A stretch of DNA of 64,000 nucleotides. It comes from Umezawaea endophytica. GTDB lineage: Bacteria; Actinomycetota; Actinomycetes; Mycobacteriales; Pseudonocardiaceae. Position 1 is the stretch's first letter. Each line of letters opens with the position of its first letter. The stretch spans positions 62,001 to 126,000 of the forward strand of contig NZ_JANYMP010000006.1 of assembly GCF_025061645.1 (NCBI RefSeq), read 5' to 3'. Both the position numbers and the translations under genes were made by a program. The notes beneath the pieces were generated by a model. That model searched no databases, was not told where the DNA came from, and worked only from the letters and a program-made list of their open reading frames with translations. Below are positions 7,938-17,054 of this stretch, piece after piece.

Positions 7938-8774
7938 TCAGCGCAGGTCGGTGGCGCGAGTACCGATGTCGAGGAACTGCACGATCGACGCGATGTCGGC
8001 GTTGTAGACGAACCCGCGCGTCGCGTCGCTGACCGAGAAGCCCTGCGTGGCGGCGTAGGACCGCATGTCCGTCGGCAGCACGCTGGACATGCCGAACAGC
8101 GTCTTCGAGTACGCGTCCGGCAGGGTCGTGTCCGTGTCCGGGAACGTCACCGGCTCGGCGTCACCGGCCGACACGTGCAGGTTGAACAGCAGCGCCGCGC
8201 CGTCCGCGCTGGCGTGCGCCCGGATGCCGGAGGCGGGACCGTCCGGGTCGCCGTCGGTCGCCTCGCCGTCGGTCAGGTTCAGCACGATCGGCGGGAAGCA
8301 GCCGGGGTGGTCCACCAGCCACTTCGACACGATCGACTCCGCGTACTGGAGCGCCCGCCCCATCGGCGTGCCCGCGTTCGCCACCGGGTCCATCCAGACG
8401 GGGAACCGGGTCGTCGTCTCGACCAGCCCGCCCGCGCCGTCCGGCACCTTCTTGACCCGCTCCTCGACCCGCGCGGGGTTGTCGGCCACCTCGCTCAACG
8501 GCACCAGGTCACGCCCCGCCAGCGCACCCGCGTACGCCGAGCCGACGGAACTGCCGTACCCGATGACGGCGACGTGGAAGTAGTCGCGCACGCCCTCTTC
8601 CTTGGCGCACTTGACGGACAGCTCGGTCAGCAGCCGGTTGATCGCGTCCGCGACCACGTCCGCCTTGCGCTGGGGGCTGTCGCCACCGATGGGGTCGTTC
8701 ATGGACGCGGACTGGTCCACGAGGAACACGAAGCAGGTCGGGTTGACCCTGCTGATCTCGGCTGAGTAAGCCAC
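7938..8774 (-). CDS. vWA-domain protein (TerY/YegL-like)
   Basis: 278 residues, a von Willebrand A domain with a complete metal-ion (MIDAS) site: DQSAS in FVFLVDQSASM near the N-terminus, Thr in NAGTPMGRAL and Asp in NLTDGEATD. The start is set at the GTG at 8774, preceded by GGAGG at 8783-8787 with an 8-base gap; an upstream in-frame start at 8813 lacks such a site. It is the first gene of the vWA-PP2C-kinase operon. TerY-like vWA proteins are thought to scaffold metal-dependent complexes. It is divergent from the CdiI-like gene, and the 226-bp gap between them should hold both promoters. Confidence 0.9.
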   Translation of the reverse strand: MAYSAEISRVNPTCFVFLVDQSASMNDPIGGDSPQRKADVVADAINRLLTELSVKCAKEEGVRDYFHVAVIGYGSSVGSAYAGALAGRDLVPLSEVADNPARVEERVKKVPDGAGGLVETTTRFPVWMDPVANAGTPMGRALQYAESIVSKWLVDHPGCFPPIVLNLTDGEATDGDPDGPASGIRAHASADGAALLFNLHVSAGDAEPVTFPDTDTTLPDAYSKTLFGMSSVLPTDMRSYAATQGFSVSDATRGFVYNADIASIVQFLDIGTRATDLR

Positions 8775-9000
8775 GCGAGGTACCTCCGGAGTCGACCGCG
8801 TCACTGACGGCACCCACCGTAGTCCGTGTGCGCTCAGTCATTGAGGTCACTCGCTCCCCAACCGCCCTGGTCCACCGGTTCCCGCACCTAACCGCCGGGG
8901 CCTTCCCACCGCACCGTCCGAAGTGGGCACTCACGGTGACCTACCACCGCGCGGTGGGGAAAGATGGCCCGGAGTGGCCAAGCGACGTGGAAGGTGCCTG

Positions 9001-9393
9001 ATGACGACTGACGGCCTGTCCCTGGACGAGGTGGACGGCCGTTGGGGCGCCGTGCCGTCGGACGCCACCGCGTTGATGAGAACGGTCTACGAACTGCGGC
9101 GCAGACCGATCGGCACGCTCCAACCCGAGGACCTGCGGGTGCTGGTGGGCCAGCAGGTCGGCTTGGACGTGCTGGTCCCCCGCACAGTGACCCTGCTCGA
9201 ACAGAACCCGCTGCTCGAAGGCGACTACTACCCAGGCGACGTACTGGTCTCCGTCCTCCGCCTGCCGTCGACGTACTGGTCCGCCAACCCCGCGCAGCGC
9301 ACGGCCGTCGAGGCAATCCTGACCACACTCGACCACCCCGACAGCAGCATCAGGTCCGCTATCAGGACGTTCCGCGAGGCGACGGCTGTGTGA
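9001..9393 (+). CDS. CdiI-like contact-dependent inhibition immunity protein (orphan)
   Basis: 130 residues from the ATG at 9001, with GGAAGG a few bases upstream. The sequence LRRRPIGTLQPEDLRVLVGQ, then GLDVLVPRTVTLLEQNPL and EGDYYPGDVLVSVL, matches the pattern of one family of CDI-system immunity proteins as I recall it: a short helical protein with a conserved EGDYYPGD-like segment. No CdiA/WapA-type toxin lies in the window, so it is an orphan, possibly protecting against toxins of neighbours. It is divergent from the TerY-P triad. The family assignment is from memory of the motif and needs a profile search. Confidence 0.7.
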   Translation: MTTDGLSLDEVDGRWGAVPSDATALMRTVYELRRRPIGTLQPEDLRVLVGQQVGLDVLVPRTVTLLEQNPLLEGDYYPGDVLVSVLRLPSTYWSANPAQRTAVEAILTTLDHPDSSIRSAIRTFREATAV

Positions 9394-9517
9394 CTTCGGC
9401 AGTCACCAGCCGACCAGGCCGACGACGCCTCACCCGCACGGTCTCGCACCCACCCGCACGACCCAGCACTCCCCCGCCCCACCACCCCGCGCCCAACGCA
9501 GGGTCCAAGTAGTCGGA

Positions 9518-9557
9518 CAGCGCCCCACGAGACGAGGAAGCGAGTCGCGGGGCGCTG
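9518..9557. terminator. candidate hairpin terminator after the CdiI-like gene
   Basis: A perfect 9-bp stem, CAGCGCCCC (9518-9526) with GGGGCGCTG (9549-9557), and a 22-base loop. There is no T run. It lies 125 bp after the immunity gene stop, in a 578-bp gap (9394-9971) that otherwise holds only degenerate repeats. Confidence 0.45.
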
Positions 9558-9659
9558 AGCCAGTGGTCCCGGCGGTGGCCGGGAGGTCTGTGATGGCCGG
9601 AGCCTGCTCCCCGGCGGTGGCCGGGGACTGGAGGTCGGCGGTGGTCAGGAGGTTGGTGA

Positions 9660-9951
9660 AGGTCGAGGCCGGGAGTCGGGTAGCCAGGTGACCAGCAGGT
9701 CGGGAGCCAGGGTGTCGGGGGCGAGGGTCGAGGGCTGGGAGCCAGGTGACCAGGTGGTCGGGAACCAGGTCGTCGGCAACCTGGGTGGTCAGGACTCACG
9801 TCGTCAGGAGCCTCGGTCAGCCGGGACTCAGGTCGTCGGGAGCCTCGGTCAGCCGGGACCCAGGTCATCGGGAGCCTCGGTCAGCCGGGACCCAGGTCAT
9901 CGGGAGCCTCGGTAGTCGGGACCCAGGTCGTCGGCAGCCTCGGTGCCGGGG
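9660..9951. repeat. minisatellite with 31-32 bp period
   Basis: Five well-kept units run from 9794 to 9951 (9794-9825, 9826-9857, 9858-9889, 9890-9920, 9921-9951). Each contains the motif AGCCTCGGTCAGCCGGG or a close variant. From about 9660 to 9793 there are degenerate relatives with GGGAGCCAGGTGACCAG and GGTCGGGA blocks. It occupies the space between the convergent CdiI-like gene and uvrB. Units are adjacent without spacers, so it is not a CRISPR array. Reading frames across it are repeat artefacts. Confidence 0.85.
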
Positions 9952-9971
9952 GGTCGGGGGTCGGGGTCGGG

Positions 9972-12140
9972 TTACTTGACGCCTGCGGCGTCCATGCCTC
10001 GCAGCTCCTTCTTGAGGTCCTGGATCTCGTCGCGCAGACGGCCCGCCAGTTCGAACTGGAGGTCGCGCGCGGCGGCCATCATCTGGTCTGTGAGCTGCTG
10101 GACGAGGTCGGCCAGTTCCGAGCGGGCCATGCCTGAGCGGTCCTTGTCCGCGAGGACGCCGGAGCTGCGGCCTCCGCCCGCCTCGCCGGTCGAGCGCTTG
10201 CCGCGCGACGCGTTGCGGCCCGAACCGCCGACCTCGATGGCGTCCTCCGCCTCGGCGTAGACTTGTTCGAGGATGTCGGTGATCTTCTTCCGCAGCGGCT
10301 GCGGGTCGAGGCCGCGTTCGGTGTTGTACGCGATCTGCTTGGCCCGCCTGCGGTTCGTCTCGTCGATGGCGTGGCGCATCGAGTCGGTGACGCGGTCCGC
10401 GTACATGTGGACCTGGCCGGAGACGTTGCGCGCCGCGCGACCGATGGTCTGGATGAGGCTGGTGCCGGAGCGGAGGAAGCCCTCCTTGTCGGCGTCGAGG
10501 ATCGCCACCAGCGACACCTCGGGCAGGTCGAGGCCTTCCCGGAGGAGGTTGATGCCGATCAGGACGTCGTAGTCGCCGAGCCGGAGCTGCCGGAGCAGCT
10601 CGATGCGGCGCAGGGTGTCGACCTCCGAGTGCAGGTAGCGGACCCGGATGCCCAGTTCCAGGAGGTAGTCCGTGAGGTCCTCGGACATCTTCTTGGTCAG
10701 GGTCGTGACCAGCACCCGCTCGTCGCGCTCGGCGCGGCTGCGGATCTCGTGGACCAGGTCGTCGATCTGGCCCTCGGTCGGCTTCACGATGACCTCGGGG
10801 TCGATCAGGCCGGTCGGGCGGATGACCTGCTCGACGAACTCGCCGCCCGCCTGGCCGATCTCGTACGGGCCGGGCGTGGCCGACAGGTACACCGTCTGAC
10901 CGATGCGGTCGGCGAACTCCTCCCACGTCAGCGGCCGGTTGTCCAGCGCGCTGGGCAGGCGGAAGCCGTGCTCGACGAGGTTGCGCTTGCGGGACGCGTC
11001 GCCCTCGTACATGCCGCCGATCTGCGGGACCGTCACGTGCGACTCGTCGACCACCAGCAGGAAGTCGTCCGGGAAGTAGTCGATCAACGTCGCCGGGGCC
11101 GAGCCCGCCGGGCGGTCGTCGATGTGGCGCGAGTAGTTCTCGATGCCGTTGCAGAACCCGACCTGGCGCATCATCTCCAGGTCGTAGCTGGTGCGCATCC
11201 GCAGCCGCTGCGCTTCGAGGAGCTTGCCCTGGCGCTCCATCTTCGCCAGCGACTCCTCCAGCTCGCGCTCGATGTCGCCGATCGCCCGCTCCATGCGCTC
11301 CGCGCCCGCCACGTAGTGCGTGGCGGGGAAGATCCGCAGGTCGTCGACCTCGCGGATCACGTCGCCGGTCAACGGGTGCAGGTAGTACAGCTTGTCGATC
11401 TCGTCGCCGAAGAACTCGACCCGGATGGCCAGCTCCTCGTACGCCGGGATGATCTCCACCGTGTCGCCGCGCACCCGGAACGTGCCGCGCGCGAACGCGA
11501 TGTCGTTGCGGGTGTACTGCACGTCGACCAGCGCGCGCAGGAACAGGTCGCGGTCGACCTCCGCGCCGACGGCCAGCGAGATCGACCGGTCGAGGTACGA
11601 CTGCGGGGTGCCGAGGCCGTAGATGCACGACACCGAGGCGACCACGATCACGTCGCGCCTGGTCAGCAGGCTCATCGTCGCCGCGTGGCGGAGGCGCTCG
11701 ACGTCGTCGTTCACCGAGGAGTCCTTCTCGATGTACGTGTCCGTCTGCGGGATGTACGCCTCTGGCTGGTAGTAGTCGTAGTAGCTGACGAAGTACTCGA
11801 CCGCGTTGTCCGGGAAGAAGCCCTTCAGCTCGTTCGCCAACTGCGCGGCGAGCGTCTTGTTGGGCGCCATCACGAGCGTCGGCCGCTGCACCTTCTCGAC
11901 CAGCCACGCCGTCGTGGCGGACTTGCCGGTGCCGGTGGCGCCGAGCAGCACGATGTCCTTCTCGCCGCGGCGGATGCGGCGTTCCAGGTCGGCGATCGCC
12001 GCGGGCTGGTCGCCCGCGGGCTCGTAGTCGGCGACCATGCGGAACTGCCCGTCGGTGCGGGGGATGTCGCCGACGGGCCGGAACTGCGAGTGCGCCTTGG
12101 GGGTCGCGTCCTCAGCGGGGATCTCGGTAGGGAATGCCAC
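9972..12140 (-). CDS. uvrB: UvrABC system protein B (excinuclease subunit)
   Basis: 722 residues from the GTG at 12140, matching the usual UvrB length. It is the damage-verifying helicase of nucleotide excision repair, loaded by UvrA and joined by UvrC. Visible features: Walker [11 protein letters not shown], the beta-hairpin region [16 protein letters not shown]-like box LLVVDESH, helicase motif TIGRAARN, and a C-terminal UVR motif ([20 protein letters not shown]) that contacts UvrC. A much longer open frame extends upstream to 12491, but it runs antisense through the DUF5685 gene and carries no UvrB-like sequence. The only ribosome-site candidate is weak. The gene is convergent with the CdiI-like gene. 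Confidence 0.97.
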   Translation of the reverse strand: MAFPTEIPAEDATPKAHSQFRPVGDIPRTDGQFRMVADYEPAGDQPAAIADLERRIRRGEKDIVLLGATGTGKSATTAWLVEKVQRPTLVMAPNKTLAAQLANELKGFFPDNAVEYFVSYYDYYQPEAYIPQTDTYIEKDSSVNDDVERLRHAATMSLLTRRDVIVVASVSCIYGLGTPQSYLDRSISLAVGAEVDRDLFLRALVDVQYTRNDIAFARGTFRVRGDTVEIIPAYEELAIRVEFFGDEIDKLYYLHPLTGDVIREVDDLRIFPATHYVAGAERMERAIGDIERELEESLAKMERQGKLLEAQRLRMRTSYDLEMMRQVGFCNGIENYSRHIDDRPAGSAPATLIDYFPDDFLLVVDESHVTVPQIGGMYEGDASRKRNLVEHGFRLPSALDNRPLTWEEFADRIGQTVYLSATPGPYEIGQAGGEFVEQVIRPTGLIDPEVIVKPTEGQIDDLVHEIRSRAERDERVLVTTLTKKMSEDLTDYLLELGIRVRYLHSEVDTLRRIELLRQLRLGDYDVLIGINLLREGLDLPEVSLVAILDADKEGFLRSGTSLIQTIGRAARNVSGQVHMYADRVTDSMRHAIDETNRRRAKQIAYNTERGLDPQPLRKKITDILEQVYAEAEDAIEVGGSGRNASRGKRSTGEAGGGRSSGVLADKDRSGMARSELADLVQQLTDQMMAAARDLQFELAGRLRDEIQDLKKELRGMDAAGVK

Positions 12141-12198
12141 AGCACGAAGGTACGCCTGGGGTCCGACAATTTCTGATCGGCGCAGGTCAAACCCCCCG

Positions 12199-13497
12199 TC
12201 AACTGCAATCGCACCCGCAGCAGTCGCAGTCGCAGCAGTCACAGCCGTCGCAGTTGTTGCAGCAGGCCTCGTGCCACTTGCCGCTCCACGGGCCGGGGAA
12301 CGGGTCGCGGCAGCAGTACTGGCAGGTGCCGCACTGGTAGAGCACGGCGAGGCAGCCCGCGAGGGCGTTGCGGCCGTGCGGCGGCGCGACCAGCTTCGGC
12401 CACGCCCACAGGAACCGCCCCGGACCGGGGTTCTCGCGACGCTTGCGGCCCTTCTTGCCCGGTGGCGGCGGGCCGGGCGGCGTCCCACCACCGGGCGCGC
12501 CGGGCGGCGGCACGGGCGGCGGGGCGTGCTGGCCGTAGGTGTTCTCCTGGCCGGGCGGCGGCTGGTAGGGCGGTGGCTGGGCGGCGGGCGGGTACATGCC
12601 GGGGTCGGGCTGCCAGCCGGGCGGTGGGGGTGGCTGGTGGGCGTGCGGGTCGCCGAACGCGCGCGCGATCGACTGCTTCAGCTCGTGCACGAACAGCACG
12701 TGCACCAGCCGGTCGTCGGTGAACGTCGCCTCGCGCAGCGCGAGCTTGATGCCGAGCGCCGCGTCGTCGCACAGCCGCCGCGCCTCGGCGAGGTCCGTGC
12801 CGGTGGCCGTCAGCGGGTTCCACGCCCCGGACGCGCGGTCGGCCTCGAGGTCTTCCACGGCGTCCAGCAGGTGCGCGAGCCGTCCGAACAGCCTGCCGAC
12901 CTCGCGCAGCGGGACGACGTTGCCGGGGCGACCCGCGAGCACGGCGGTCTGCGCGCACGCCTCGCCGGTGGCGGTCTCGGTCGGTTCGGTGACCAGCAGG
13001 ACCGAGCTGCCCAAGCCTGCGGTCGCCTCGACCTCCTCCTGCCTGCGCACGGCCTCGACCAGCACCGACGTGTCGAACCCGAGGTCCGCGCCGGTCTCGG
13101 CGGCCTGGTCGGCCCACCGCGACGCGACCCTGCGGCCCACGCCCCTGGCGGCGCGGCGGGCGAACACGCCGTCACCGTCCTCGACGTGGTCGCGGACCTT
13201 CGCCGAGGCGAGGACGAGCGAGACCGTCGCGGCCAGCCGGGCGCCCCGACCGTGGGAGACGTCGGCCGACCTCATGCCGCGCAGCGGGCACGGACCCGCT
13301 GCGCGGCGGCCGGTCCCGGCGGGCGACTGGGCCTCGACCATCGCCGAGATCGCCAGCCCGTCGTAGTTGGTGACGACCCTCGCGAACTGGCCGTGGTCGT
13401 CGCGCAGCGCCAGGCAGAGGCCGCACAGGTGGGCGAGCCAGGCCTCGCTCAGCTCAGGGCCGAGGCGGGTGCGACAGGGGCGGATGATCCCGAACAT
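12199..13497 (-). CDS. DUF5685-family protein with proline-rich linker and cysteine-rich tail
   Basis: 432 residues. The N-terminus ([13 protein letters not shown], then [15 protein letters not shown] and VVTNYDGL) is typical of DUF5685, an actinobacterial family often labelled 'regulator' with no proven role. Residues of about 285-365 form a linker of repeated Pro, Gly and Gln. The last 45 residues contain 15 cysteines, many as CC, CDC and CGC, and should bind metal or form disulphides. It ends 58 bp upstream of uvrB on the same strand and may share a transcript with it. The N-terminal CR and CGLC cysteines hint at a second metal site (inference). Confidence 0.8.
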   Translation of the reverse strand: MFGIIRPCRTRLGPELSEAWLAHLCGLCLALRDDHGQFARVVTNYDGLAISAMVEAQSPAGTGRRAAGPCPLRGMRSADVSHGRGARLAATVSLVLASAKVRDHVEDGDGVFARRAARGVGRRVASRWADQAAETGADLGFDTSVLVEAVRRQEEVEATAGLGSSVLLVTEPTETATGEACAQTAVLAGRPGNVVPLREVGRLFGRLAHLLDAVEDLEADRASGAWNPLTATGTDLAEARRLCDDAALGIKLALREATFTDDRLVHVLFVHELKQSIARAFGDPHAHQPPPPPGWQPDPGMYPPAAQPPPYQPPPGQENTYGQHAPPPVPPPGAPGGGTPPGPPPPGKKGRKRRENPGPGRFLWAWPKLVAPPHGRNALAGCLAVLYQCGTCQYCCRDPFPGPWSGKWHEACCNNCDGCDCCDCDCCGCDCS

Positions 13498-13571
13498 GCG
13501 CGGATCTTAAACAGCGGATTCAGCCGAATGTAGCAATATCGGCAGACGGTTGGACTCGGCAAGATAACGGG

Positions 13572-14111
13572 ATGCACACGCAGGAGGCCGCCCCCGTGGC
13601 GCACATCCACCCGCCCAAGATCGAGTACTTCGACCTGGACGCGAAGAGCAACACCGACCCCAAGGGCCACCTGCGGGGGGTGGAGGAGTACCGGACGACG
13701 CCGCACGGGCTGTACATGTTCCGCCCGGTGCCCGGCCACCCGCAGCTCTCGCACTTCGAGTCGTGGCTGCTGCCCTCGTTCGGGCTGCGCGTCACCCGGC
13801 AGTCGTGGCACCCCGGCCACGAGCGTGACTACGACCTGTACGTGGACGTCGTCGAGATCACCTCCAGCGGCACGGTGTGGAAGACGATCGACCTCTACCT
13901 GGACCTGATCGTGCGCACCGGGCGCGGCGTGACCGTGCTGGACACCGACGAGCTGCTCGCCGCGCTGGCCGCGGGCCTGGTCCAGGCGCCGCGCGCGCAG
14001 TGGGCGCTGGAGACGACCTACCGGGCGGTCGCGGGCATCTCCGCGCACGGGTTCGACGCGATCCGCTGGCTGGCGTCCCAGGGAGCAGTCACGACCTGGC
14101 GACGCCGGTAG
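13572..14111 (+). CDS. DUF402-family protein (paralogue 1)
   Basis: 179 residues. The pattern YDLYVDVVEI, then WKTIDLYLDLIVRTGRGV and VLDTDELLAAL, is that of DUF402, a beta-barrel family including nucleoside tri/diphosphate hydrolases and FomD-like phosphonate-CMP hydrolases. Acidic residues of the metal site (YLDLIV, DTDEL) are present. It is divergent from the DUF5685 gene and is followed 90 bp later by a diverged paralogue. The start used is the first ATG after the upstream region; its exact position is not certain. The substrate is unknown. Confidence 0.8.
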   Translation: MHTQEAAPVAHIHPPKIEYFDLDAKSNTDPKGHLRGVEEYRTTPHGLYMFRPVPGHPQLSHFESWLLPSFGLRVTRQSWHPGHERDYDLYVDVVEITSSGTVWKTIDLYLDLIVRTGRGVTVLDTDELLAALAAGLVQAPRAQWALETTYRAVAGISAHGFDAIRWLASQGAVTTWRRR

Positions 14112-14201
14112 TACTGACAGTGTTTTGATACCCCAATCCGTGATGTAACAAATCGACCCGGAGGGTTACCGAACGCACACTTAGGGCTACCCTCGGGTCG
14201 C

Positions 14202-14720
14202 GTGGGAGCGGTCATCACACCTCAGCTCGTCGACACGGTCGACACCATAAGCGCTGTTCGCAGCTACTCCTCCGGGATGTCGCGACACCTGACGACCTGT
14301 GAGGTCGAACGGTGGGGCCTGCGGATGGAGTGCCCTACGCCGGAGGACCCGTTCTCCGACTCCGAGGTCACCTGGCTGATCCCGGACCTGGGTCTGCGGC
14401 TCACCCACCACCGCCCTCGATCGAGGCACGCGCGGCGGGCGCCGAGCGTGCTCACGGCGGTCCGCGTGGAGCGCGACGGCCGGTCGTGGCGCACCACCGA
14501 CCTCCTGCTGGGCCTCGCCGTCCCCGGCGGCACCACCGCGCGGATCGTGCGCTCCGAGGAGTTCGCCGCCGCCGTCGCGGGCCGCGTCCTCCGCTCGGGT
14601 GACGCGGACCTGGCGCTGCGGACCGTGCACCGGACGCTGGAGGAGATCAGCCTGCACCGCCACGACATGACGTCGTGGCTGATGCACCGCGGCCTCTACG
14701 AGGTCTGGCCGCCGCTGTAG
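14202..14720 (+). CDS. DUF402-like protein, diverged paralogue 2
   Basis: 172 residues with the same layout as the preceding gene: a central TTDLLLGLAV corresponding to TIDLYLDLIV, then RIVRSEEFAAAV corresponding to VLDTDELLAAL, and matching C-terminal helices (EEISLHRHDMTSWLM against AGISAHGFDAIRWLA). Several acidic metal-site residues of paralogue 1 are replaced (D to G or S), so catalysis may be lost. The start is taken as GTG at 14202; ATG 14277 is an alternative. Its last 25 bp overlap the 3' end of coaE on the opposite strand. Confidence 0.75.
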   Translation: MGAVITPQLVDTVDTISAVRSYSSGMSRHLTTCEVERWGLRMECPTPEDPFSDSEVTWLIPDLGLRLTHHRPRSRHARRAPSVLTAVRVERDGRSWRTTDLLLGLAVPGGTTARIVRSEEFAAAVAGRVLRSGDADLALRTVHRTLEEISLHRHDMTSWLMHRGLYEVWPPL

Positions 14721-15871
14721 CCCATCCGCTCGGACGCCGCCGCCATCCACGGCTCCTTGGCGTCCGCGTAGTGCTCCCACGTCTCGTCCGAGGCGAACTC
14801 GGCCGACAGCTTCAGCTTCAACTCCTGGTAGTCCGCCACCTCGGCGGGGTTGGCCAGCAGCCAGTCGCGGAACCGCAGCGCCCACTCCCACGCCGGGCCG
14901 CCCTCGACCCGGACGTGCAGGTTGACGAGCCTGCGCGGGTCCGCTCCCGCGTGGAACCGCTTCCGCCACAGCGCCTGGTCCGCGCCTTCGGGCTTCGGCA
15001 CGTCCTCGGCGTCCTTGTGCACCAGCGGGAACCCCGCGGCGCCCAGGCTCTCGGCCAGCTCGTCCGCCGCCTCGAGCGACGGGACGCCCAACTGGAGGTC
15101 GACGACGTCCTTCGCCGCCAGCCCCGGCACGGCGGTCGAGCCGATGTGCTCGACCCGCAGGCCACCCGCCGCCAGTGCGACGCGCGCGGCGATCCGCTTC
15201 GCCTGCCGCGGCCAGGTCTCGTCGTACGGCACCACCTTGGGGCGGCCGGACACCCGGCGGTGAAGGCGGACGTTCGCCTCGAACGGGACCAGTCGGTCGG
15301 CCCACAGCTCGTCCACGGCCGCCAGGACCAGGTCAGGGGTGCCGGAGTTGTCCAGCCACACGTCGGCCGCCGCCCGCCGCTGCTCGTCGTCGGCCTGGGC
15401 CGCGATCCGGTTGCGGGCGTCCTGCTCGGCCATGCCGCGCGCGGTCACCAGCCGGTGAACGCGGTCCTCCTCGGCGGCGTGGACGATCAGCACCAGGTGG
15501 TACGCCGGGGCCAGGCCGTTCTCGACGAGCAGGGGGACGTCGTGGACGACGACGGCGTCCTGTGCGGCACCCGCGATGAGTTCAGCCGTTCGGGCGCCCA
15601 CCTTCGGGTGAATGATGCCGTTCAAGGTCTGGCGGGCCGTGTCGTCGGTGAAGACCTTGGCCGCCAGGGCTCCGCGGTTGAGGGCGCCGTGCTCGTCCAG
15701 GACGTCGGCGCCGAACGCCGCGACGATCTGCGCCAGGCCCTCGGTGCCCGGCTCCACCACCTCGCGGGCCAGCTTGTCGGAGTCGATCACCACGGCCCCG
15801 TGCTCGGCCAGCCTCTTGGCGACCGTCGACTTGCCCGACCCGATTCCCCCTGAGAGCCCCACGCGCAACAT
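14696..15871 (-). CDS. coaE: dephospho-CoA kinase fused to a GrpB/UPF0157 domain
   Basis: 391 residues. The first 200 are dephospho-CoA kinase, the last step of coenzyme A synthesis: P-loop GGIGSGKST at residues 8-16, then VIDSDKLAREVV and IIHPKVGART. The remainder is a GrpB/UPF0157 nucleotidyltransferase-like domain with VPYDETWPRQAKRI, the signature HIGSTAVPGLAAKDVVDLQL, and RRLVNLHVR. The fusion is usual in actinobacteria and the role of the second domain is unsettled. A lipoprotein gene lies just upstream on the same strand (12-bp gap). Its 3' end overlaps the convergent DUF402 gene by 25 bp. Confidence 0.95.
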   Translation of the reverse strand: MLRVGLSGGIGSGKSTVAKRLAEHGAVVIDSDKLAREVVEPGTEGLAQIVAAFGADVLDEHGALNRGALAAKVFTDDTARQTLNGIIHPKVGARTAELIAGAAQDAVVVHDVPLLVENGLAPAYHLVLIVHAAEEDRVHRLVTARGMAEQDARNRIAAQADDEQRRAAADVWLDNSGTPDLVLAAVDELWADRLVPFEANVRLHRRVSGRPKVVPYDETWPRQAKRIAARVALAAGGLRVEHIGSTAVPGLAAKDVVDLQLGVPSLEAADELAESLGAAGFPLVHKDAEDVPKPEGADQALWRKRFHAGADPRRLVNLHVRVEGGPAWEWALRFRDWLLANPAEVADYQELKLKLSAEFASDETWEHYADAKEPWMAAASERMGYSGGQTS

Positions 15872-15883
15872 GGGGCCAGTCTT

Positions 15884-16510
15884 TCAGGAGATCTGCTGGG
15901 TCATCGACTGGACGGCGAATCCGGACATGACCGCGGGCAGCTTGTCGTCCGGGAGGAGGCCCGCTTTGGCCCTGACGACGAAGGTCGACTTGCCGAGCGA
16001 GCCGATGAGGATGTGCTCCACGGGGGTGGACAGCAGGGTGCCGCGCTGCTTGCCGACCTCGACGTCGGTGACGACCGCGCCGTCCCGGCGTTCGGACTCC
16101 GTGCTCTCGGCGATCCGCTGGGCCGCCGAGGCGTCGTCGGCGAACGTGGAGACGCCGATGACCAGGATCGCGTCGGTGAGCCCCTTGCCCGCCGGGATGC
16201 CGTGGTAGCAGTCGATCTTGCCGGTGCGGGCGATGCTCGGCTCGGGGATGCCGATGATCTCCGTCGGCTTGGGGAGTTCCTGGCCGATCGCCTGCGCGAC
16301 CTGTTCGGTCGGGACGATCATCTCGCAGCCCTCGGGGAGGGGGCGGTCGGCCATCACCGGGGTACGGGTCACCGAAGTGGGGACCACGATCGTGGGGATT
16401 CGCGGGGGCGGCGCGGCTTCGCGCTTCGGTGTCGCGCAAGCCACCAAAGCCATGGCGCACAAGGCCATCACCCAACCTACCGACAGCTTCTGGAACCCGA
16501 CGCCAGCCAT
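15884..16510 (-). CDS. putative secreted lipoprotein
   Basis: 208 residues. An N-terminal hydrophobic stretch (VGWVMALCAMALVACAT) ends in lipobox LVAC, so Cys is predicted to be lipidated and the protein anchored outside the membrane. A Pro-rich segment (APPPRIPTIVVPTSVTRTP) follows, then a compact domain with CEMIVPTEQVAQAIGQELP and two further cysteines. This is similar in style to DUF3558-type actinomycete lipoproteins, but I do not recognise it firmly. It precedes coaE by 12 bp and is probably cotranscribed with it. A 610-bp non-coding gap lies upstream. Confidence 0.75.
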   Translation of the reverse strand: MAGVGFQKLSVGWVMALCAMALVACATPKREAAPPPRIPTIVVPTSVTRTPVMADRPLPEGCEMIVPTEQVAQAIGQELPKPTEIIGIPEPSIARTGKIDCYHGIPAGKGLTDAILVIGVSTFADDASAAQRIAESTESERRDGAVVTDVEVGKQRGTLLSTPVEHILIGSLGKSTFVVRAKAGLLPDDKLPAVMSGFAVQSMTQQIS

Positions 16511-16745
16511 AGGAGACCGAACCTAGTAGGCCGGAAGGTCGAATCCAAGCGGCATGCCGGGTGGAGGTGGGTGGTGTTTGGGGTTGACCTGATCGGGGGT
16601 GTGAGTGGGGGTGGGTTCGAGGTGTGGTCGGGGTGGGGGTGATGGGGATCGAGGCGGGCCAGAAGGTGGGTGGGTGCGAGGTGCGGAGGGGGTGGGGTCG
16701 GAAGGCGGGGAGTGGGTAGGTGGGTGGTCGGGTGGGGTGGCCTCT

Positions 16746-16846
16746 CCCCGATTTTTTGATTGTTTCGATGCTTTGCCCTGCTTTGTCAAGGCGGGAAAGA
16801 TGCCTTGACAAAGCAGGGCAAAGCACGAACGCGCTGGGGATCGGGG
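16746..16846 (+). repeat. palindromic repeat element, copy 2 of 3
   Basis: A 101-bp element bounded by CCCCGAT and ATCGGGG. A perfect 24-bp stem pairs 16769-16792 with 16802-16825 around loop GGGAAAGAT. The inner arm TTGTCAAGGC and loop are identical to the other copies. The adjoining 12-bp tract CTTTGCCCTGCT is unique and mirrored exactly on the other side. The left flank (GATTGTTTCGATG) and right flank (CACGAAC, GCGCTGGGGATCGGGG) match copy 3 closely. It lies about 275 bp beyond the rpsA stop. The rest of the 16511-17120 gap is G-rich and shows nothing else but the rpsA hairpin. Confidence 0.88.
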
Positions 16847-17054
16847 GGCGGGTGGGGTCTGGGTTCGGCCCGTGGTGCGTTGTCGGGTGCGGTTGGCGGT
16901 GGGTCGCGATGGTTGTTTGTGGTTAGTGGGGCTTGTGCCGCTTGGGTGGTGCCGCGGGTTGTGTTGGTTGGCTGCGGTGAGTGGGGGCTTGGACGTGCCT
17001 ACTGCTGGTGGTGGCTGGCGCGTGTGGGCCGTGGCGTTCGTTGTGCGGGAACGG

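Noticed and set aside
9794-9951. CRISPR-like array
   Set aside because: Units of 31-32 bp follow each other without unique spacers, and no cas gene is nearby.
9688-9979. Two overlapping frames encoding repeats such as REPRSAGTQV
   Set aside because: They translate the minisatellite. No ribosome site, no conserved protein character.
12141-12491. Long N-terminal extension of UvrB
   Set aside because: The frame is open but runs antisense to the end of the DUF5685 gene and has low-complexity Ala/Arg/Thr sequence. Recognisable UvrB sequence begins near 12140.
16746-16846. Promoter reading of the element, because each arm contains TTGACA
   Set aside because: No -10-like hexamer lies 16-18 bp away in any copy, so the hexamer is better explained as part of the stem.
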